In this document: positions 1 to 9,143 of the stretch, piece by piece
Layout: each line of letters opens with the position of its first letter
Numbering within the stretch: the stretch's first letter is position 1
Origin: MD308 sp051888795
Lineage (GTDB): Bacteria > Bacillota > Clostridia > Lachnospirales > Lachnospiraceae
Direction of reading: 5' to 3'
Length of the DNA: 64,000 nt
NCBI GenBank assembly: GCA_051888795.1
Contig: JBJFCD010000285.1
Location: 1-64,000 of the forward strand
Position numbers and translations under genes: made by a program
The notes under the pieces: generated by a model
Database searches by the model: none
Seen by the model: the letters and a program-made list of their open reading frames with translations, nothing else
Told to the model about the DNA's origin: nothing

Positions 1-736
1 TCGCAGCACCTTCGATGGAAACTGGATATCCCAGTCCATGAATCGCCATAACACCAGCATTTGTTCCAAGATTACTGGTAAATGAGACATGAAGCTTATT
101 AAAATCCTTACCAAACCAGTTTGCAAGTTCACTCTGCACATTCGGTCTTTTCGGAAGAATCAGCGGTTTATCCAAAAGATCCTCTTTTGTAATATATTCT
201 TTATCTGCCAAGGGATCATCAGGTTTCATGCCAACAACCCAATGGTCACTTTCCATGATTCTGATATAATCCAATCCCTCTGTATTGATTGGCTCCATAA
301 ATAACCCAATATCCACCAATCCCTGATTCATCATTTCATATACTGAATCTGCCGTTGCTGTGTGTAAAGCAATCTGCACCATTGGATATTTTTCCTTATA
401 TATCTTACAAATTTCAGCTAATGTTTCTACAGCCGCAAACTCACCGCATCCAATCGTTATGGTGCCTTCAATCAATTCTTCTTTCACCTTTAGTTCATCC
501 AGCATTTTTTCTTCCAGATCAATAATTTCCAATGCTCTTCTCTTTAATAAAATTCCGGACTCCGTAAGCGTAATACTACGGCTCCCCCTTATAAAGAGAG
601 CTGTTCCAAGTTCCTCCTCCAATGCAGCAAGCTGTCTTGAAAGTGTAGGCTGTGTAATATTCAATTGTTCTGCTGCTTTTGTAAAATTCTGTTCTTTCGC
701 TACTGTCAAAAAATATCGCAGTATCCTGATATCCAT
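1..736 (-). CDS. LysR-family transcriptional regulator (3' end outside window)
   Basis: Reading leftward from an ATG at 736 gives a LysR protein: MDIRILRYFL, then a helix-turn-helix with the usual NFTKAAEQLNITQPTLSRQL pattern, then a substrate-binding half with IGCGEF and GLVDIGLF. About 245 residues are visible; roughly 50 C-terminal residues lie beyond base 1. The start at 736 has a GAGGAAGAAGG ribosome binding site about 7 bases upstream. An in-frame ATG at 757 would put that site inside the gene, so it is less likely. The effector and targets cannot be told because the neighbour lies outside the window. Confidence 0.9.
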   Translation of the reverse strand, partial: MDIRILRYFLTVAKEQNFTKAAEQLNITQPTLSRQLAALEEELGTALFIRGSRSITLTESGILLKRRALEIIDLEEKMLDELKVKEELIEGTITIGCGEFAAVETLAEICKIYKEKYPMVQIALHTATADSVYEMMNQGLVDIGLFMEPINTEGLDYIRIMESDHWVVGMKPDDPLADKEYITKEDLLDKPLILPKRPNVQSELANWFGKDFNKLHVSFTSNLGTNAGVMAIHGLGYPVSIEGAA

Positions 737-812
737 CTTTTGTGCCTTCTTCCTCATAATGCTTCTTATCAGATTTTAGCACTTCAATATTTTTCAGTAA
801 ATGTCTGATATC

Positions 813-852
813 AAAAAAATCTCAGACCGTTTTACCCAGTCTAAGATTTTTT
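813..852 (-). terminator. Rho-independent terminator after the 79-residue gene
   Basis: Imperfect stem with arms at about 813-827 and 839-852 (AATCT/AGATT plus AGAC/GTCT), ending in a run of T on the minus strand. It sits just after the stop at 856. Confidence 0.65.
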
Positions 853-855
853 AAT

Positions 856-1095
856 TTAATCTAGATAATTTCCTACCGGAGAAGAATTATATTGTTTCTT
901 AATTTCAATCATAATGGAGCCATCTTCCTGTACTTCTTCTGAAAGAATTCTGTACTTTACGTCACTTTTATTAAGTTTGTTTTTGTAATTTTCAACCTCG
1001 GCCTGCACCATTTTCACTGCATAATCATGCTCTGCATCCTCTTTTAACATGAAATGCAAATTCTGACAGATACATGCTGCTTTTACTCGCTTCAT
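856..1095 (-). CDS. Small conserved hypothetical protein, 79 aa
   Basis: Starts MKRVKAACICQNLHF and ends SSPVGNYLD. It has two close cysteines (CIC) near the N-terminus and a mostly charged, soluble body; I see no membrane segment. I do not recognise a named family, although it reads like a small protein conserved in Lachnospiraceae. The start at 1095 is chosen for its GAGAGG site about 8 bases upstream. The frame stays open back to an ATG at 1224, but that ATG has no well-spaced ribosome binding site and the extra stretch covers a terminator-like hairpin, so it is probably leader. Confidence 0.6.
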   Translation of the reverse strand: MKRVKAACICQNLHFMLKEDAEHDYAVKMVQAEVENYKNKLNKSDVKYRILSEEVQEDGSIMIEIKKQYNSSPVGNYLD

Positions 1096-1173
1096 AAGTT
1101 CTACCTCTCTTCTAAAATCTATATCAATGCTCTTAGCATTAATACCATCTGCACTAACGCTGCTTTTCTTAAC

Positions 1174-1215
1174 AAAAAGGACTGCCACATCCAGTGAATT
1201 TGAATGAAGCAGTCC
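1174..1215 (-). promoter_or_regulatory. Terminator-like hairpin in the leader of the 79-aa gene
   Basis: Seven-base perfect inverted repeat GGACTGC (1179-1185) and GCAGTCC (1209-1215), with a 23-base loop. On the minus strand it is followed at once by TTTTT (1178-1174). It lies about 80 bases upstream of the start at 1095 and downstream of a good -10 element. It may terminate the upstream ABC operon or act as an attenuator of the small gene. Confidence 0.45.
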
Positions 1216-1262
1216 GCATTTCATGTAAATTACTAATGTACAGAACCTCTTTAATTGTTTAT

Positions 1263-1268
1263 ATTATA
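1263..1268 (-). promoter_or_regulatory. Extended -10 promoter element
   Basis: On the minus strand this reads TGATATAAT, an exact extended -10 (TGN-TATAAT). The -35 region is poor, with no good TTGACA match. It lies between the stop of the DUF4340 gene and the hairpin at 1174-1215, so it could start a leader RNA for the 79-aa gene. Confidence 0.45.
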
Positions 1269-1311
1269 TCATATTTTTTTCATCAAATGTAAGTAAAATC
1301 AGTTTATTTTT

Positions 1312-2760
1312 TTAATTTAAAACTACCGCATTTACTGCCTCTACCAAATCCACCACATAGTTTCTTTCTACCAGTGACACTGATTTTCCATCTACCACTG
1401 CCTGACATAAGCTTCCATCATATCGGTACAGTTCGATGCTGATCTCCGGATATTTTTCATTATCAAGATGCAGAGTCAGACTGATTTCTTCTTTTCCATC
1501 CGGCTCTTCGTCCGTAAAGCTGTCTGCGGTGAGGGCATTAAGTGCGCTCTTAAAATCATCTATTTCTAGTTCTTCTTTTTTATAGTACCATGTTTTGTCG
1601 TCAGCTTTTCCTTTGGATGTGAGTGTATAGTCCTTTCCTTCCAGAGAAATATCAATCTCTGTGACATCCTCAAAGTCTCCGGAAAATACTTCCTGGTGAC
1701 GCAGATCATTATAAGTTGCTTTCATCAGATCTTTATAGGAATCCCCGGCAATTTTATATACGATTTTGGATTTTCCGACTCTGGCATATGCAGTAATCTC
1801 TTCTTCCTCCGTATCTTCCTCATCCTCTTTATCTTCTGATTTTTTCTTCTCTTTTTCAGCTTTTTTGGCTTCTTTCGGATCACGGGAGATGTTAAGCTCA
1901 AATGTTTTTTCTTCTTCGTCTTCTTTTTCTTTTGTATCTTCATCATCCTCTGGCGTATACTGTACCGTTACTGTAAGTTCAGGATTATCCAGTCCATAAG
2001 ACTCTAACTCTTCGTCTGTCACATTATATGTCACGTAATCCTTCGGATTCAGCTCACTGATCACATTCAGGTAATCTTCTACTCTTGACGTATCTAACGG
2101 ACATGTTTCTCCATCTTTCTTTGTAAAATATACGTCATCCTCACAGTATGTATTTTCACTGTCTTCTTCGTAATCTGCATGATAGTTTTCTGTACCCGAA
2201 AATTGTATCTCGCTCACTTTTGCGTTCTCAAATTCAGGAACTTCATCATTATCAATCATGTCACTAAGCTCTGCGTCAAACGATTCTAACGGATCTTCTT
2301 TTACAAGATAAACATTTCCGTCTCCAATTGAGACATATCGCTCGGAATCCATCTTGCTGTAATCTCCCAACAGGATCTCATAGTTTTTTTCGTCTGTTTC
2401 AATGTTAATCGTACATGCAGGATCATCCAGTCCATACTGACCATAATCTTCTACATCCTCTATGATAAATGAAACGCCAAATTCCTGGAACATTTCCAGC
2501 AAATCATTGATTTTTTCTTTACTCACCGGAAATTCTTTATCTTCATCATAGGTCCATTTTTTCTTTTTGTGAAATGAAAGTGTTTCAGATTCATATTCCC
2601 ATGAAAGTGCTTTCACATCTTCACTTGCTATTTTCAGTATTACTTCATCACTGTTTTTTATTTTTTCCTGTTTTTCTTCATATTTACACACAGCAAATGT
2701 GACAATACATACAATAACCAAAATTCCAAGTAAAGCATATATTTTTTTAGACCGGTTCAT
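1312..2760 (-). CDS. DUF4340 domain protein, last gene of a GldA/F/G-type ABC operon
   Basis: 482 aa. One N-terminal membrane helix (about residues 8-25), then an extracytoplasmic region. Repeated segments of the type YGLDDPACTINIETDE and YGLDNPELTVTVQYT are typical of DUF4340. Between roughly residues 255 and 315 lies a very acidic/lysine-rich stretch (KEKKKSEDKEDEEDTEEEE) that is probably disordered. The start overlaps the end of the upstream GldG-like gene by 14 bases, so the two are co-translated. In other bacteria DUF4340 proteins accompany GldFG-type transporters, but their biochemical role is not known. Confidence 0.8.
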   Translation of the reverse strand: MNRSKKIYALLGILVIVCIVTFAVCKYEEKQEKIKNSDEVILKIASEDVKALSWEYESETLSFHKKKKWTYDEDKEFPVSKEKINDLLEMFQEFGVSFIIEDVEDYGQYGLDDPACTINIETDEKNYEILLGDYSKMDSERYVSIGDGNVYLVKEDPLESFDAELSDMIDNDEVPEFENAKVSEIQFSGTENYHADYEEDSENTYCEDDVYFTKKDGETCPLDTSRVEDYLNVISELNPKDYVTYNVTDEELESYGLDNPELTVTVQYTPEDDEDTKEKEDEEEKTFELNISRDPKEAKKAEKEKKKSEDKEDEEDTEEEEITAYARVGKSKIVYKIAGDSYKDLMKATYNDLRHQEVFSGDFEDVTEIDISLEGKDYTLTSKGKADDKTWYYKKEELEIDDFKSALNALTADSFTDEEPDGKEEISLTLHLDNEKYPEISIELYRYDGSLCQAVVDGKSVSLVERNYVVDLVEAVNAVVLN

Positions 2761-4219
2761 TTCGTTTCCTCCTTTTTAGGATCACACATGCGCCAATTCC
2801 AAGATATACCAACGGGAATACGCCAATCATCAATCCTTTCAATACAGCAGATGTAGAATCACTGATTGTAAGATAATTATAGTTCAATGATTTACTGCGA
2901 ATTGATACTGCTTCATTCTCTCCCATCATAGAAGATAATGCATTCATTCCAAGATCAAGATTTGCCCCTGATGAGTAAGAATTATATGTATCATTTAAAA
3001 ATTCTGAAGATGCAAACCAGATGATCTGTCCATCATTGCTACACTCAACAGAAACAGCAACTGTAAATGGTCCATCAATATCGCCCTTTTCTTTCTCATA
3101 AGATTTCATACTGTATCCGTCAATCTTACTAAATGCAGAATCTGAAGTGGTTAAAAGCTCTGTTACATTCGCATTTCCACTATTTTTTACTTTAAGTCCC
3201 TGTGCAATCGGCACAATTGCATAGTAATTCTCTTCTATAAGTGGGTCTGTGATCTCACTGCTGGCCATCTCCGGCAGAAGAATATAAGGAGACTGGAATG
3301 CACAGTGTTCACTATCTCCTTCAATAACGATTCCATCTGCAGCTTCTACCCCATAATCTGAAAGGAGGCTATAAAGATTCTCTAACGTTCCATCTTCGGT
3401 AGGTCCTGCCAACACCATCATCTTTCCACCATCTTCAACATAATCCGAAAGAATTTCCTTTTCTTTTTCAGAAATATCACTGGATGGTGCATAGATTAGA
3501 ATACAGTCTGCCTCTTCCGGAACCTTATCTTCTTTTAAAAGGGAAAAAGTATTTAATTCTATGTTTTCTTTTTCAATCTGTTTACTGAATGATTCCGGAA
3601 GTTCTGACTCCCCATGACCTTCTAATGCATAAAGCTGTGGCTGTTCTTCATTCACAACATAATCAATAGCAGAAGTAATTGCACCTTCACCGTCAAAAGA
3701 ATTGTCGTAAGAATAAGTCATCATATTCGCTTCGGAAATATAGATGTCGTTATAACTGATAAACCGGTTTTTCTTTCCGCACTCTACTACCAGACTGTTA
3801 TTTTCTACTTCTTCTGAAGTATACTGCTCTGCAAATGTCGGATAGATATCGGGATTTTTCTTGACAACCTTGACATGATCTGAAAGGCTGTCATATTTGC
3901 TTAACAGATTTTCAATGACATCATCTTCTTCTCCCGACTGTACGATCCAGTAGATAGTTACATCTTTTTTTAATGCATTTACTACAACTTTAGTATTGCT
4001 TGTGATTGAATACAATTTTGAAGAGCTGATGTCAAACTTCGTATATGCACTTGGTATCGCAGATACCATAATATTAAGAGCAATTAGGATCCCGAGCACA
4101 ATTGCAGTAATTGCAAGTGAATAAGATCCGCCCTGAAAAGCAATACGGTTTCTTTCCTTCCGCTCTTTTCTCTCGTTTTCTACAGTCTCATTCTTTTGAA
4201 AGAGTTGTATCTTTTTCAT
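2747..4219 (-). CDS. GldG-like ABC-transport auxiliary protein
   Basis: 490 aa. N-terminal membrane helix (about residues 33-55), a large outside domain, and a C-terminal helix just before a KRRKR tail that holds the end in the cytoplasm. The outside domain resembles the ABC_transp_aux family, with ALEGHGESELP and ILIYAPSSDISEKE. GldG proteins pair with a GldF permease and a GldA ATPase, here the next two genes upstream. The start is one base from the permease stop (4219 is shared). The substrate is unknown; no gliding genes are visible. Confidence 0.8.
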   Translation of the reverse strand: MKKIQLFQKNETVENERKERKERNRIAFQGGSYSLAITAIVLGILIALNIMVSAIPSAYTKFDISSSKLYSITSNTKVVVNALKKDVTIYWIVQSGEEDDVIENLLSKYDSLSDHVKVVKKNPDIYPTFAEQYTSEEVENNSLVVECGKKNRFISYNDIYISEANMMTYSYDNSFDGEGAITSAIDYVVNEEQPQLYALEGHGESELPESFSKQIEKENIELNTFSLLKEDKVPEEADCILIYAPSSDISEKEKEILSDYVEDGGKMMVLAGPTEDGTLENLYSLLSDYGVEAADGIVIEGDSEHCAFQSPYILLPEMASSEITDPLIEENYYAIVPIAQGLKVKNSGNANVTELLTTSDSAFSKIDGYSMKSYEKEKGDIDGPFTVAVSVECSNDGQIIWFASSEFLNDTYNSYSSGANLDLGMNALSSMMGENEAVSIRSKSLNYNYLTISDSTSAVLKGLMIGVFPLVYLGIGACVILKRRKRNEPV

Positions 4220-5082
4220 TAGTTATACCTCCTCTTCTCAAGTGACTGTACTGTTAAGAATAAAAAGAAAACAATCACTGTTAAATAATAAAAGATTGCT
4301 GAAAGGTCAAATACACCATTTACGAATGTATTAAATCTCTCAAATAGCGATAATTTTGTCATAATATCCGGTAACAACCCCTCAAACTTTGTCTGATCAA
4401 AATAAAAAGTAATACATGTGATTGCCATCAATGCCAAACTGACTATATATGCCAGATTTTCATTTCTGGTAAGATGGTTGATAATAAGACCCAGAATAAT
4501 AAACAATACCCATAGTGCAATGACTGATCCTATGGCAGTAGAAGAAATATTTTCTGCCAGCGTAACACTGTAATAATTAAACAAAACAACTGCCACACCG
4601 ATTCCCGCTGCAAATCCCTGGTTCTCTGTCAGAGACGAAATAAATGTACCTACTGCAAGTAACGCCGCTCCCATTACAAAAAATGCAAAAATGGAACCAT
4701 AAGAAGTCAAAAGATACACATCTCCAAACTGGGCAAACACTAACGGATATACGCAAATGATACACATAGGAATCAGGTAAACAACCAGTAACGCCAGGAA
4801 TTTTCCAAGTACTACCTGAAGTGTCGTGATCGGAAGGGAGTACAATAACTGATCTGTTTTTTGTTTTCTCTCCTCTGCAATTACACGCATTGTCAGAATC
4901 GGAACAATGACTACGAAAACAAGGCTGACAAAACTCAGGACATATTCAAAGTTGGCAACTGCTTTCTGAATGTTATAAAACATAGCTCCAATTCCTACAA
5001 ACACCAATAAAAACGCGCCAAAAACATATGCCACTAAAGAATGAAAATAATTGGACAATTCATGTTTCAATACTGCAATCAT
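4219..5082 (-). CDS. ABC-2 type permease, GldF-like
   Basis: 287 aa with about six membrane helices. It has the typical ABC-2 segment MRVIAEERKQKTDQLLYSLPITTLQVVLGK between helices 2 and 3 (given here in part as RVIAEERKQKTDQLLYS), as in GldF and NosY-like permeases. The start overlaps the stop of the ATPase gene by four bases, which indicates tight coupling. It probably forms the membrane channel partner of the ATPase at 5079-6029. Confidence 0.85.
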   Translation of the reverse strand: MIAVLKHELSNYFHSLVAYVFGAFLLVFVGIGAMFYNIQKAVANFEYVLSFVSLVFVVIVPILTMRVIAEERKQKTDQLLYSLPITTLQVVLGKFLALLVVYLIPMCIICVYPLVFAQFGDVYLLTSYGSIFAFFVMGAALLAVGTFISSLTENQGFAAGIGVAVVLFNYYSVTLAENISSTAIGSVIALWVLFIILGLIINHLTRNENLAYIVSLALMAITCITFYFDQTKFEGLLPDIMTKLSLFERFNTFVNGVFDLSAIFYYLTVIVFFLFLTVQSLEKRRYN

Positions 5083-6029
5083 TTTTCTTCCACCTCACTT
5101 TCGGTCAATTCAATGAATACCTCTTCCAGACTTGCTTTTTTCGCTGTCATTTCAAAGAGCGCTTTCCCCATGTCTGCAAATGAAAAGAAAAGATCACGGC
5201 ACACACTATATGAATCTTCCTGATCAGTCTTTATATGCGCCGTAATGATTCCATCCTCCGTTTTCTCTACGCTCCACTCGGTAATACTCTCAAGACTGTC
5301 TAATATTTCTTCAACCACCTCTTCTTCTGCTTCTGTTGTTATCACAATCTCATTCGCTGATAACAATAACTTTTCCAGATTCTGTGGTTCATCAAATGCC
5401 ACAAGCTTTCCTTTGGTAATGATTAATATCTTTTCACAGATTGCCTGAACCTCAGAAAGAATATGTGAGCTTAAGATTACGGTGTGGGATTGCCCAAGCT
5501 GTTTGATCAGATCACGGATCTCAATAATCTGAATCGGATCCAGTCCGACCGTAGGCTCATCGAGAATAATGACTTTCGGATTTCCAAGCAGTGCCTGAGC
5601 AATTCCCACTCTTTGTTTGTATCCTTTTGAGAGCTTGGAAATCAAACGATTTTTCACTTCATCTATTTTTGTCTGCTGAATAACTTCCTCAATCTGCCGT
5701 TCAAGCTCTTTTCCTTTTATTCCCTTGGCATTCCCTACAAATCTCAAATATTCCACAGGTGTCTCATTCATATAAAGGGGTGGTTGTTCCGGAAGATATC
5801 CAATCAATTTTTTGGCCTTATCCGGCTCCTCAAAAATATCATGACCATCAATTTTTACATGTCCTTTTGTCGCTGACAGACACCCCGTCATAATATTCAT
5901 CGTGGTAGATTTCCCAGCGCCATTAGGCCCTAAAAAGCCATATACATGCCCTTCGTCTATTTCAAAAGACAAATCACTCACAGCCATGAAATCACCATAA
6001 CATTTTGTCAAGTGTTCAACTGCTATCAT
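5079..6029 (-). CDS. ABC transporter ATP-binding protein, GldA-like
   Basis: 316 aa. Walker A GPNGAGKST (about residues 34-42), signature LSKGYKQR, Walker B VIILDEPTVGLDP, and switch histidine in ILSSHIL. The C-terminal third (about 220-316) is the regulatory extension usual in ABC-2 ATPases of this length. First gene of a four-gene minus-strand operon (ATPase, permease, GldG, DUF4340). It starts with an AGGAGG site. A response regulator gene begins about 200 bases away on the other strand and may control it. Confidence 0.9.
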   Translation of the reverse strand: MIAVEHLTKCYGDFMAVSDLSFEIDEGHVYGFLGPNGAGKSTTMNIMTGCLSATKGHVKIDGHDIFEEPDKAKKLIGYLPEQPPLYMNETPVEYLRFVGNAKGIKGKELERQIEEVIQQTKIDEVKNRLISKLSKGYKQRVGIAQALLGNPKVIILDEPTVGLDPIQIIEIRDLIKQLGQSHTVILSSHILSEVQAICEKILIITKGKLVAFDEPQNLEKLLLSANEIVITTEAEEEVVEEILDSLESITEWSVEKTEDGIITAHIKTDQEDSYSVCRDLFFSFADMGKALFEMTAKKASLEEVFIELTESEVEEK

Positions 6030-6235
6030 AGCAAACCTCCTGATTTTATATTTATTCCTTCTAAATCATTGTAATGAGGAAAGCTGAAATGATGCTGAAA
6101 AAACACCTTTTCTCTTCGAATTCACAAAAATATCACACACGTTTTCTTCCTTTTTCTTATAATATGAATATCTATTTTCAGCTTCATTTCAGTTTTTTGA
6201 TATATATTTGTAGTAGAAAAATTGTGGAGGTCCCT

Positions 6236-6925
6236 ATGAAAATCTTGATAATAGAAGACGAGATATTACTTGCAGAATCTCTGAAAACTTTACTCGAATC
6301 CAAAGGATATACTGTGGAGACAGCGCATGACGGCATCACAGGATTGGAATACGCTGAACTTGAAATCTATGACCTTTTGATTCTGGATGTCATGTTGCCC
6401 GGATTAGGCGGTTACCAGATTGCTAAAAAAATGCGCTCCAACCGGCAGAACATTCCTATCCTGATGCTCACAGCAAAATCAGCATTGGAAGACCGCGTTG
6501 AAGGATTAAATTCAGGCGCTGATTACTATCTTACCAAACCTTTTGACTCCCGGGAGCTTTTTGCTTGTATTAACGCACTTCTTCGTCGTCAGGGCTCACA
6601 GGTCAATGAGATGACTTATGGAAACACCTCGCTTGACCTCTTCTCCGGCACACTGATCTGCGGCGAAAAGAACATCCGACTCTCTGCAAAAGAATTTGAT
6701 GTCATGCGTCTGCTCCTTCAGAATCCGGATCATAATCTCTCAAAAGAAACCATTCTCGCTCATGTATGGGGATATGATTCCAATGCAGTCGAAAATCATG
6801 TAGAAGTATATGTTGGATTTTTACGGAAGAAGCTTACCAGTATCGGTTCTGATATCAGGATTGTTGCAATTCGCAGACTGGGATACCATCTGGAAATTCA
6901 CTCGGAGGAAAATGAGAAATGTTAA
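6236..6925 (+). CDS. OmpR/PhoB-family response regulator
   Basis: 229 aa. Receiver domain with the acidic pair E7-D8, phospho-acceptor D51 (LLILDVMLPG) and K101 (TKPF), then a winged-helix DNA-binding domain ending VAIRRLGYHLEI. The ATG at 6236 follows GTGGAGGTCCCT, a good ribosome binding site, and it starts exactly at the usual MKILIIEDE. Longer readings back to 6074 add a non-homologous, Phe-rich extension and are rejected. The last bases overlap the kinase gene. The divergent ABC operon is a likely target, by position only. Confidence 0.92.
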   Translation: MKILIIEDEILLAESLKTLLESKGYTVETAHDGITGLEYAELEIYDLLILDVMLPGLGGYQIAKKMRSNRQNIPILMLTAKSALEDRVEGLNSGADYYLTKPFDSRELFACINALLRRQGSQVNEMTYGNTSLDLFSGTLICGEKNIRLSAKEFDVMRLLLQNPDHNLSKETILAHVWGYDSNAVENHVEVYVGFLRKKLTSIGSDIRIVAIRRLGYHLEIHSEENEKC

Positions 6926-8124
6926 AGAAATTACGGATAAAATTCGTGTGTATAAATATGACAATCATTACGATCATGCTTGTTTTTATTTTATGTATGG
7001 TTATTCATTTTACCAAAAACAATATGGAGCAGACTAATATTCAAATGATGCAGGAGATTGCGGCTGATCCCCTGCATCTATCGGAACCTGGCGCCAATTA
7101 CAGTGCCCGTCTTCCTTACTTCACTTTAAAACTGGATAACAAAGGTAACCTTTTAGAAGCAAATAGTCCTTATTATAGTCTGTCCGACAGAACATACGTC
7201 GAAAAGCTGACAGACATTTCTTCCTCTTTCCATGAAAGCACCGGTATTTTGAAAGATTATCAGCTTCGGTTTATGGACATCTCGACTCCGGCAGGCCATT
7301 TTCTCATCTTCATGGATATATCAACTGAGATTTCTACTATCAACAATCTTACAAGAAACTGTATTTTAATTGGTATTTTCAGCTTCTTTGCCTTCCTTGG
7401 CATTAGTATCTTCTTTGCAAATTGGGCAGTCAAACCAGTGGACGAAACCTGGACACATCAAAAACAATTTATTGCGGATGCATCCCACGAACTGAAAACA
7501 CCACTGACTGTCATCCTGACAAATGCAGAACTTCTTAAGTCTGGCGATTATGACAACAGACAAAATACCCGCTTTTCAGATAGCATCCTTATTATGGCTA
7601 AACAGATGCAGGGACTCGTGGAAGGACTTTTAGAATTATCCAGAATTGATAACGGTTCAATGAAAACAATGATGCAGACTTTGAACTTCAGTACACTTGC
7701 AGAAAACGTTATCTATCTTTTTGAACCGGTATATTTTGAAAATGGATTAGAATTAGACTCTGAAATTGATTCTGATATTCATATCAAGGGAAGTGAAAAC
7801 CACCTGAAACAGGTAATAGAAATCCTTCTCGATAATGCTTTAAAATACTCGGTGTCTCCTTCACAAGTACAAGTCACGCTGCAAAAGCAACGCGCATTTT
7901 GTGTGCTCTCTGTCAAAAACTGTGGAGAACACATAACAGATGATGATTTAAAAAATATCTTCAAGCGATTTTACCGTATTGACAAAAGCAGAAATCGTGC
8001 CGGAAGCTATGGATTGGGACTGTCAATAGCAGAAAGTATCCTTGCAGAACACCACGGAAAAATCTGGGCGGAAAGTAAAGGGGAAGAAAACACATTCTTT
8101 GTGCGATTGCCGTATATTTCGTAA
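6919..8124 (+). CDS. Membrane sensor histidine kinase
   Basis: 401 aa. Two membrane helices (about residues 12-32 and 145-167) flank a sensor domain of about 110 residues outside the cell. The H-box reads DASHELKTPLTVI, followed by an HATPase domain with DNALKYS (N-box), a G-box with SYGLGLSIA, and no obvious HAMP domain of normal length. The gene overlaps the regulator by seven bases, so they form a two-component pair. The signal is unknown; the divergent Gld-type ABC operon suggests an envelope-related stimulus. Confidence 0.9.
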   Translation: MLKKLRIKFVCINMTIITIMLVFILCMVIHFTKNNMEQTNIQMMQEIAADPLHLSEPGANYSARLPYFTLKLDNKGNLLEANSPYYSLSDRTYVEKLTDISSSFHESTGILKDYQLRFMDISTPAGHFLIFMDISTEISTINNLTRNCILIGIFSFFAFLGISIFFANWAVKPVDETWTHQKQFIADASHELKTPLTVILTNAELLKSGDYDNRQNTRFSDSILIMAKQMQGLVEGLLELSRIDNGSMKTMMQTLNFSTLAENVIYLFEPVYFENGLELDSEIDSDIHIKGSENHLKQVIEILLDNALKYSVSPSQVQVTLQKQRAFCVLSVKNCGEHITDDDLKNIFKRFYRIDKSRNRAGSYGLGLSIAESILAEHHGKIWAESKGEENTFFVRLPYIS

Positions 8125-8134
8125 ATATAATTTT

Positions 8135-8174
8135 ACCAGATGTTGTAAAGATGAAATTCTTTACAACATCTGGT
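8135..8174. terminator. Perfect 16-bp hairpin between converging genes
   Basis: ACCAGATGTTGTAAAG (8135-8150) pairs perfectly with its complement at 8159-8174 across an 8-base loop. It sits between the stop of the histidine kinase and the stop of the nuclease gene, which converge. On the minus strand it is followed by AAAATTAT rather than T, and on the plus strand by CATAGA, so it is an atypical terminator. Confidence 0.55.
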
Positions 8175-8207
8175 CATAGATATGATTTGTATAGATTATC
8201 AGAAATA

Positions 8208-9068
8208 TTACATCTTTTTTAAAAACTCATCTAAAGAGTCTGCTTTTGCCGCCAATTTATGCCATTTTCTCAGTACTCCCAGATTTTTCTCACTCATGAT
8301 TCTATTTCGAAATTCATCAGAAACTTCACTCAATTCTTCTAACAGTTCAAGTATGTCTTCTGCTTTTCCTTCCGCTTTTCCTTCTTCCCTTCCTTCTGCT
8401 CGTTCTTCTCTCAACATTTCTTCAAAGATCATAAAGCGTTCCTCCATTTCACGATTAGATTTAACTTCGCGTATCGTCTCCTGGAGCTTTTTTACAAAAC
8501 CATCCTCAAAATCTTTTTCGCTCTCGCTTAAATCTGCCTTAACAAAATTCAAAAACTTAACAAGTTCTTCGGAAACTTGCTCTACATTTTCTCCCCTGGT
8601 ACTTAGAAAAATACTTTTACAACCTTCTTGAAGATATATTTCTGATTCTTCTTCGCACTTTCTTGTAAATGTATACCTATATTTTTTCTTTCCAAAGGGA
8701 TCAAAATCACATATGAAAATTACATATACATCTGGAAGTTCCGTATAATCACTGCCACTTAGCAGCAATTCCATGTCAATTTGCCCGTGGTAGTAACGAA
8801 CGCGCTTTCCTAATTCTTCTTTCTTTGCAACCTGCATCTCAACATTATAGCGAGTGTTACTTTCATCCTTTGCGTAAACATCCAAACGAACTCCTTTATA
8901 TTCCGGATGGTAGACAATACTTTTTTCTTTGCTCACTTCCACTCTTTCAATTGGGAAGCCTAACGCAAGTTCTAAAAATCTCTTGCAATTTTCTTCCTCA
9001 ATCATAACTGCGCCAAACATGAAATTATCCTTGAGCGTAAGCTCCTTCAATTGCTTCTTTCGTTTCAT
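8208..9068 (-). CDS. PD-(D/E)XK nuclease family transposase (Rpn-like)
   Basis: 286 aa. The N-terminus LKDNFMFGAVM and the core RLDVYAKDESNTRYNVEMQ are typical of the PD-(D/E)XK transposase family: Asp of RLDVYAKD, then E-x-Q (VEMQ) as catalytic residues. A C-terminal segment EERAEGREEGKAEGKAE is a short degenerate repeat, also common in this family. Such proteins occur in many copies in Lachnospiraceae, and relatives of E. coli RpnA promote recombination. No terminal inverted repeats or target duplication were noticed, so it is a lone gene and not a complete mobile element. Confidence 0.85.
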   Translation of the reverse strand: MKRKKQLKELTLKDNFMFGAVMIEEENCKRFLELALGFPIERVEVSKEKSIVYHPEYKGVRLDVYAKDESNTRYNVEMQVAKKEELGKRVRYYHGQIDMELLLSGSDYTELPDVYVIFICDFDPFGKKKYRYTFTRKCEEESEIYLQEGCKSIFLSTRGENVEQVSEELVKFLNFVKADLSESEKDFEDGFVKKLQETIREVKSNREMEERFMIFEEMLREERAEGREEGKAEGKAEDILELLEELSEVSDEFRNRIMSEKNLGVLRKWHKLAAKADSLDEFLKKM

Positions 9069-9143
9069 ACTGTTTCCTCCATTAGCAGAGGAATCCTATA
9101 AATTAATTGTACCATATTAAAAGTTAAGTCACAACTGCTCTGA

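Noticed and set aside
856..1224. 122-codon reading of the small gene
   Set aside because: The added 43 codons cover a terminator-like hairpin and the ATG has no well-spaced ribosome binding site; 1095 is better.
1725..1999. Lysine-rich and serine-rich short frames inside the DUF4340 gene
   Set aside because: They are alternative readings of the acidic low-complexity codons of the real gene.
6074..6235. N-terminal extension of the first response regulator
   Set aside because: The family begins at MKILIIEDE, which has a GGAGG site; the upstream part is the promoter region.
8208..9068. Complete transposable element around the PD-(D/E)XK gene
   Set aside because: I found no terminal inverted repeats or target duplications; the perfect hairpin at 8135-8174 looks like a gene-end structure.
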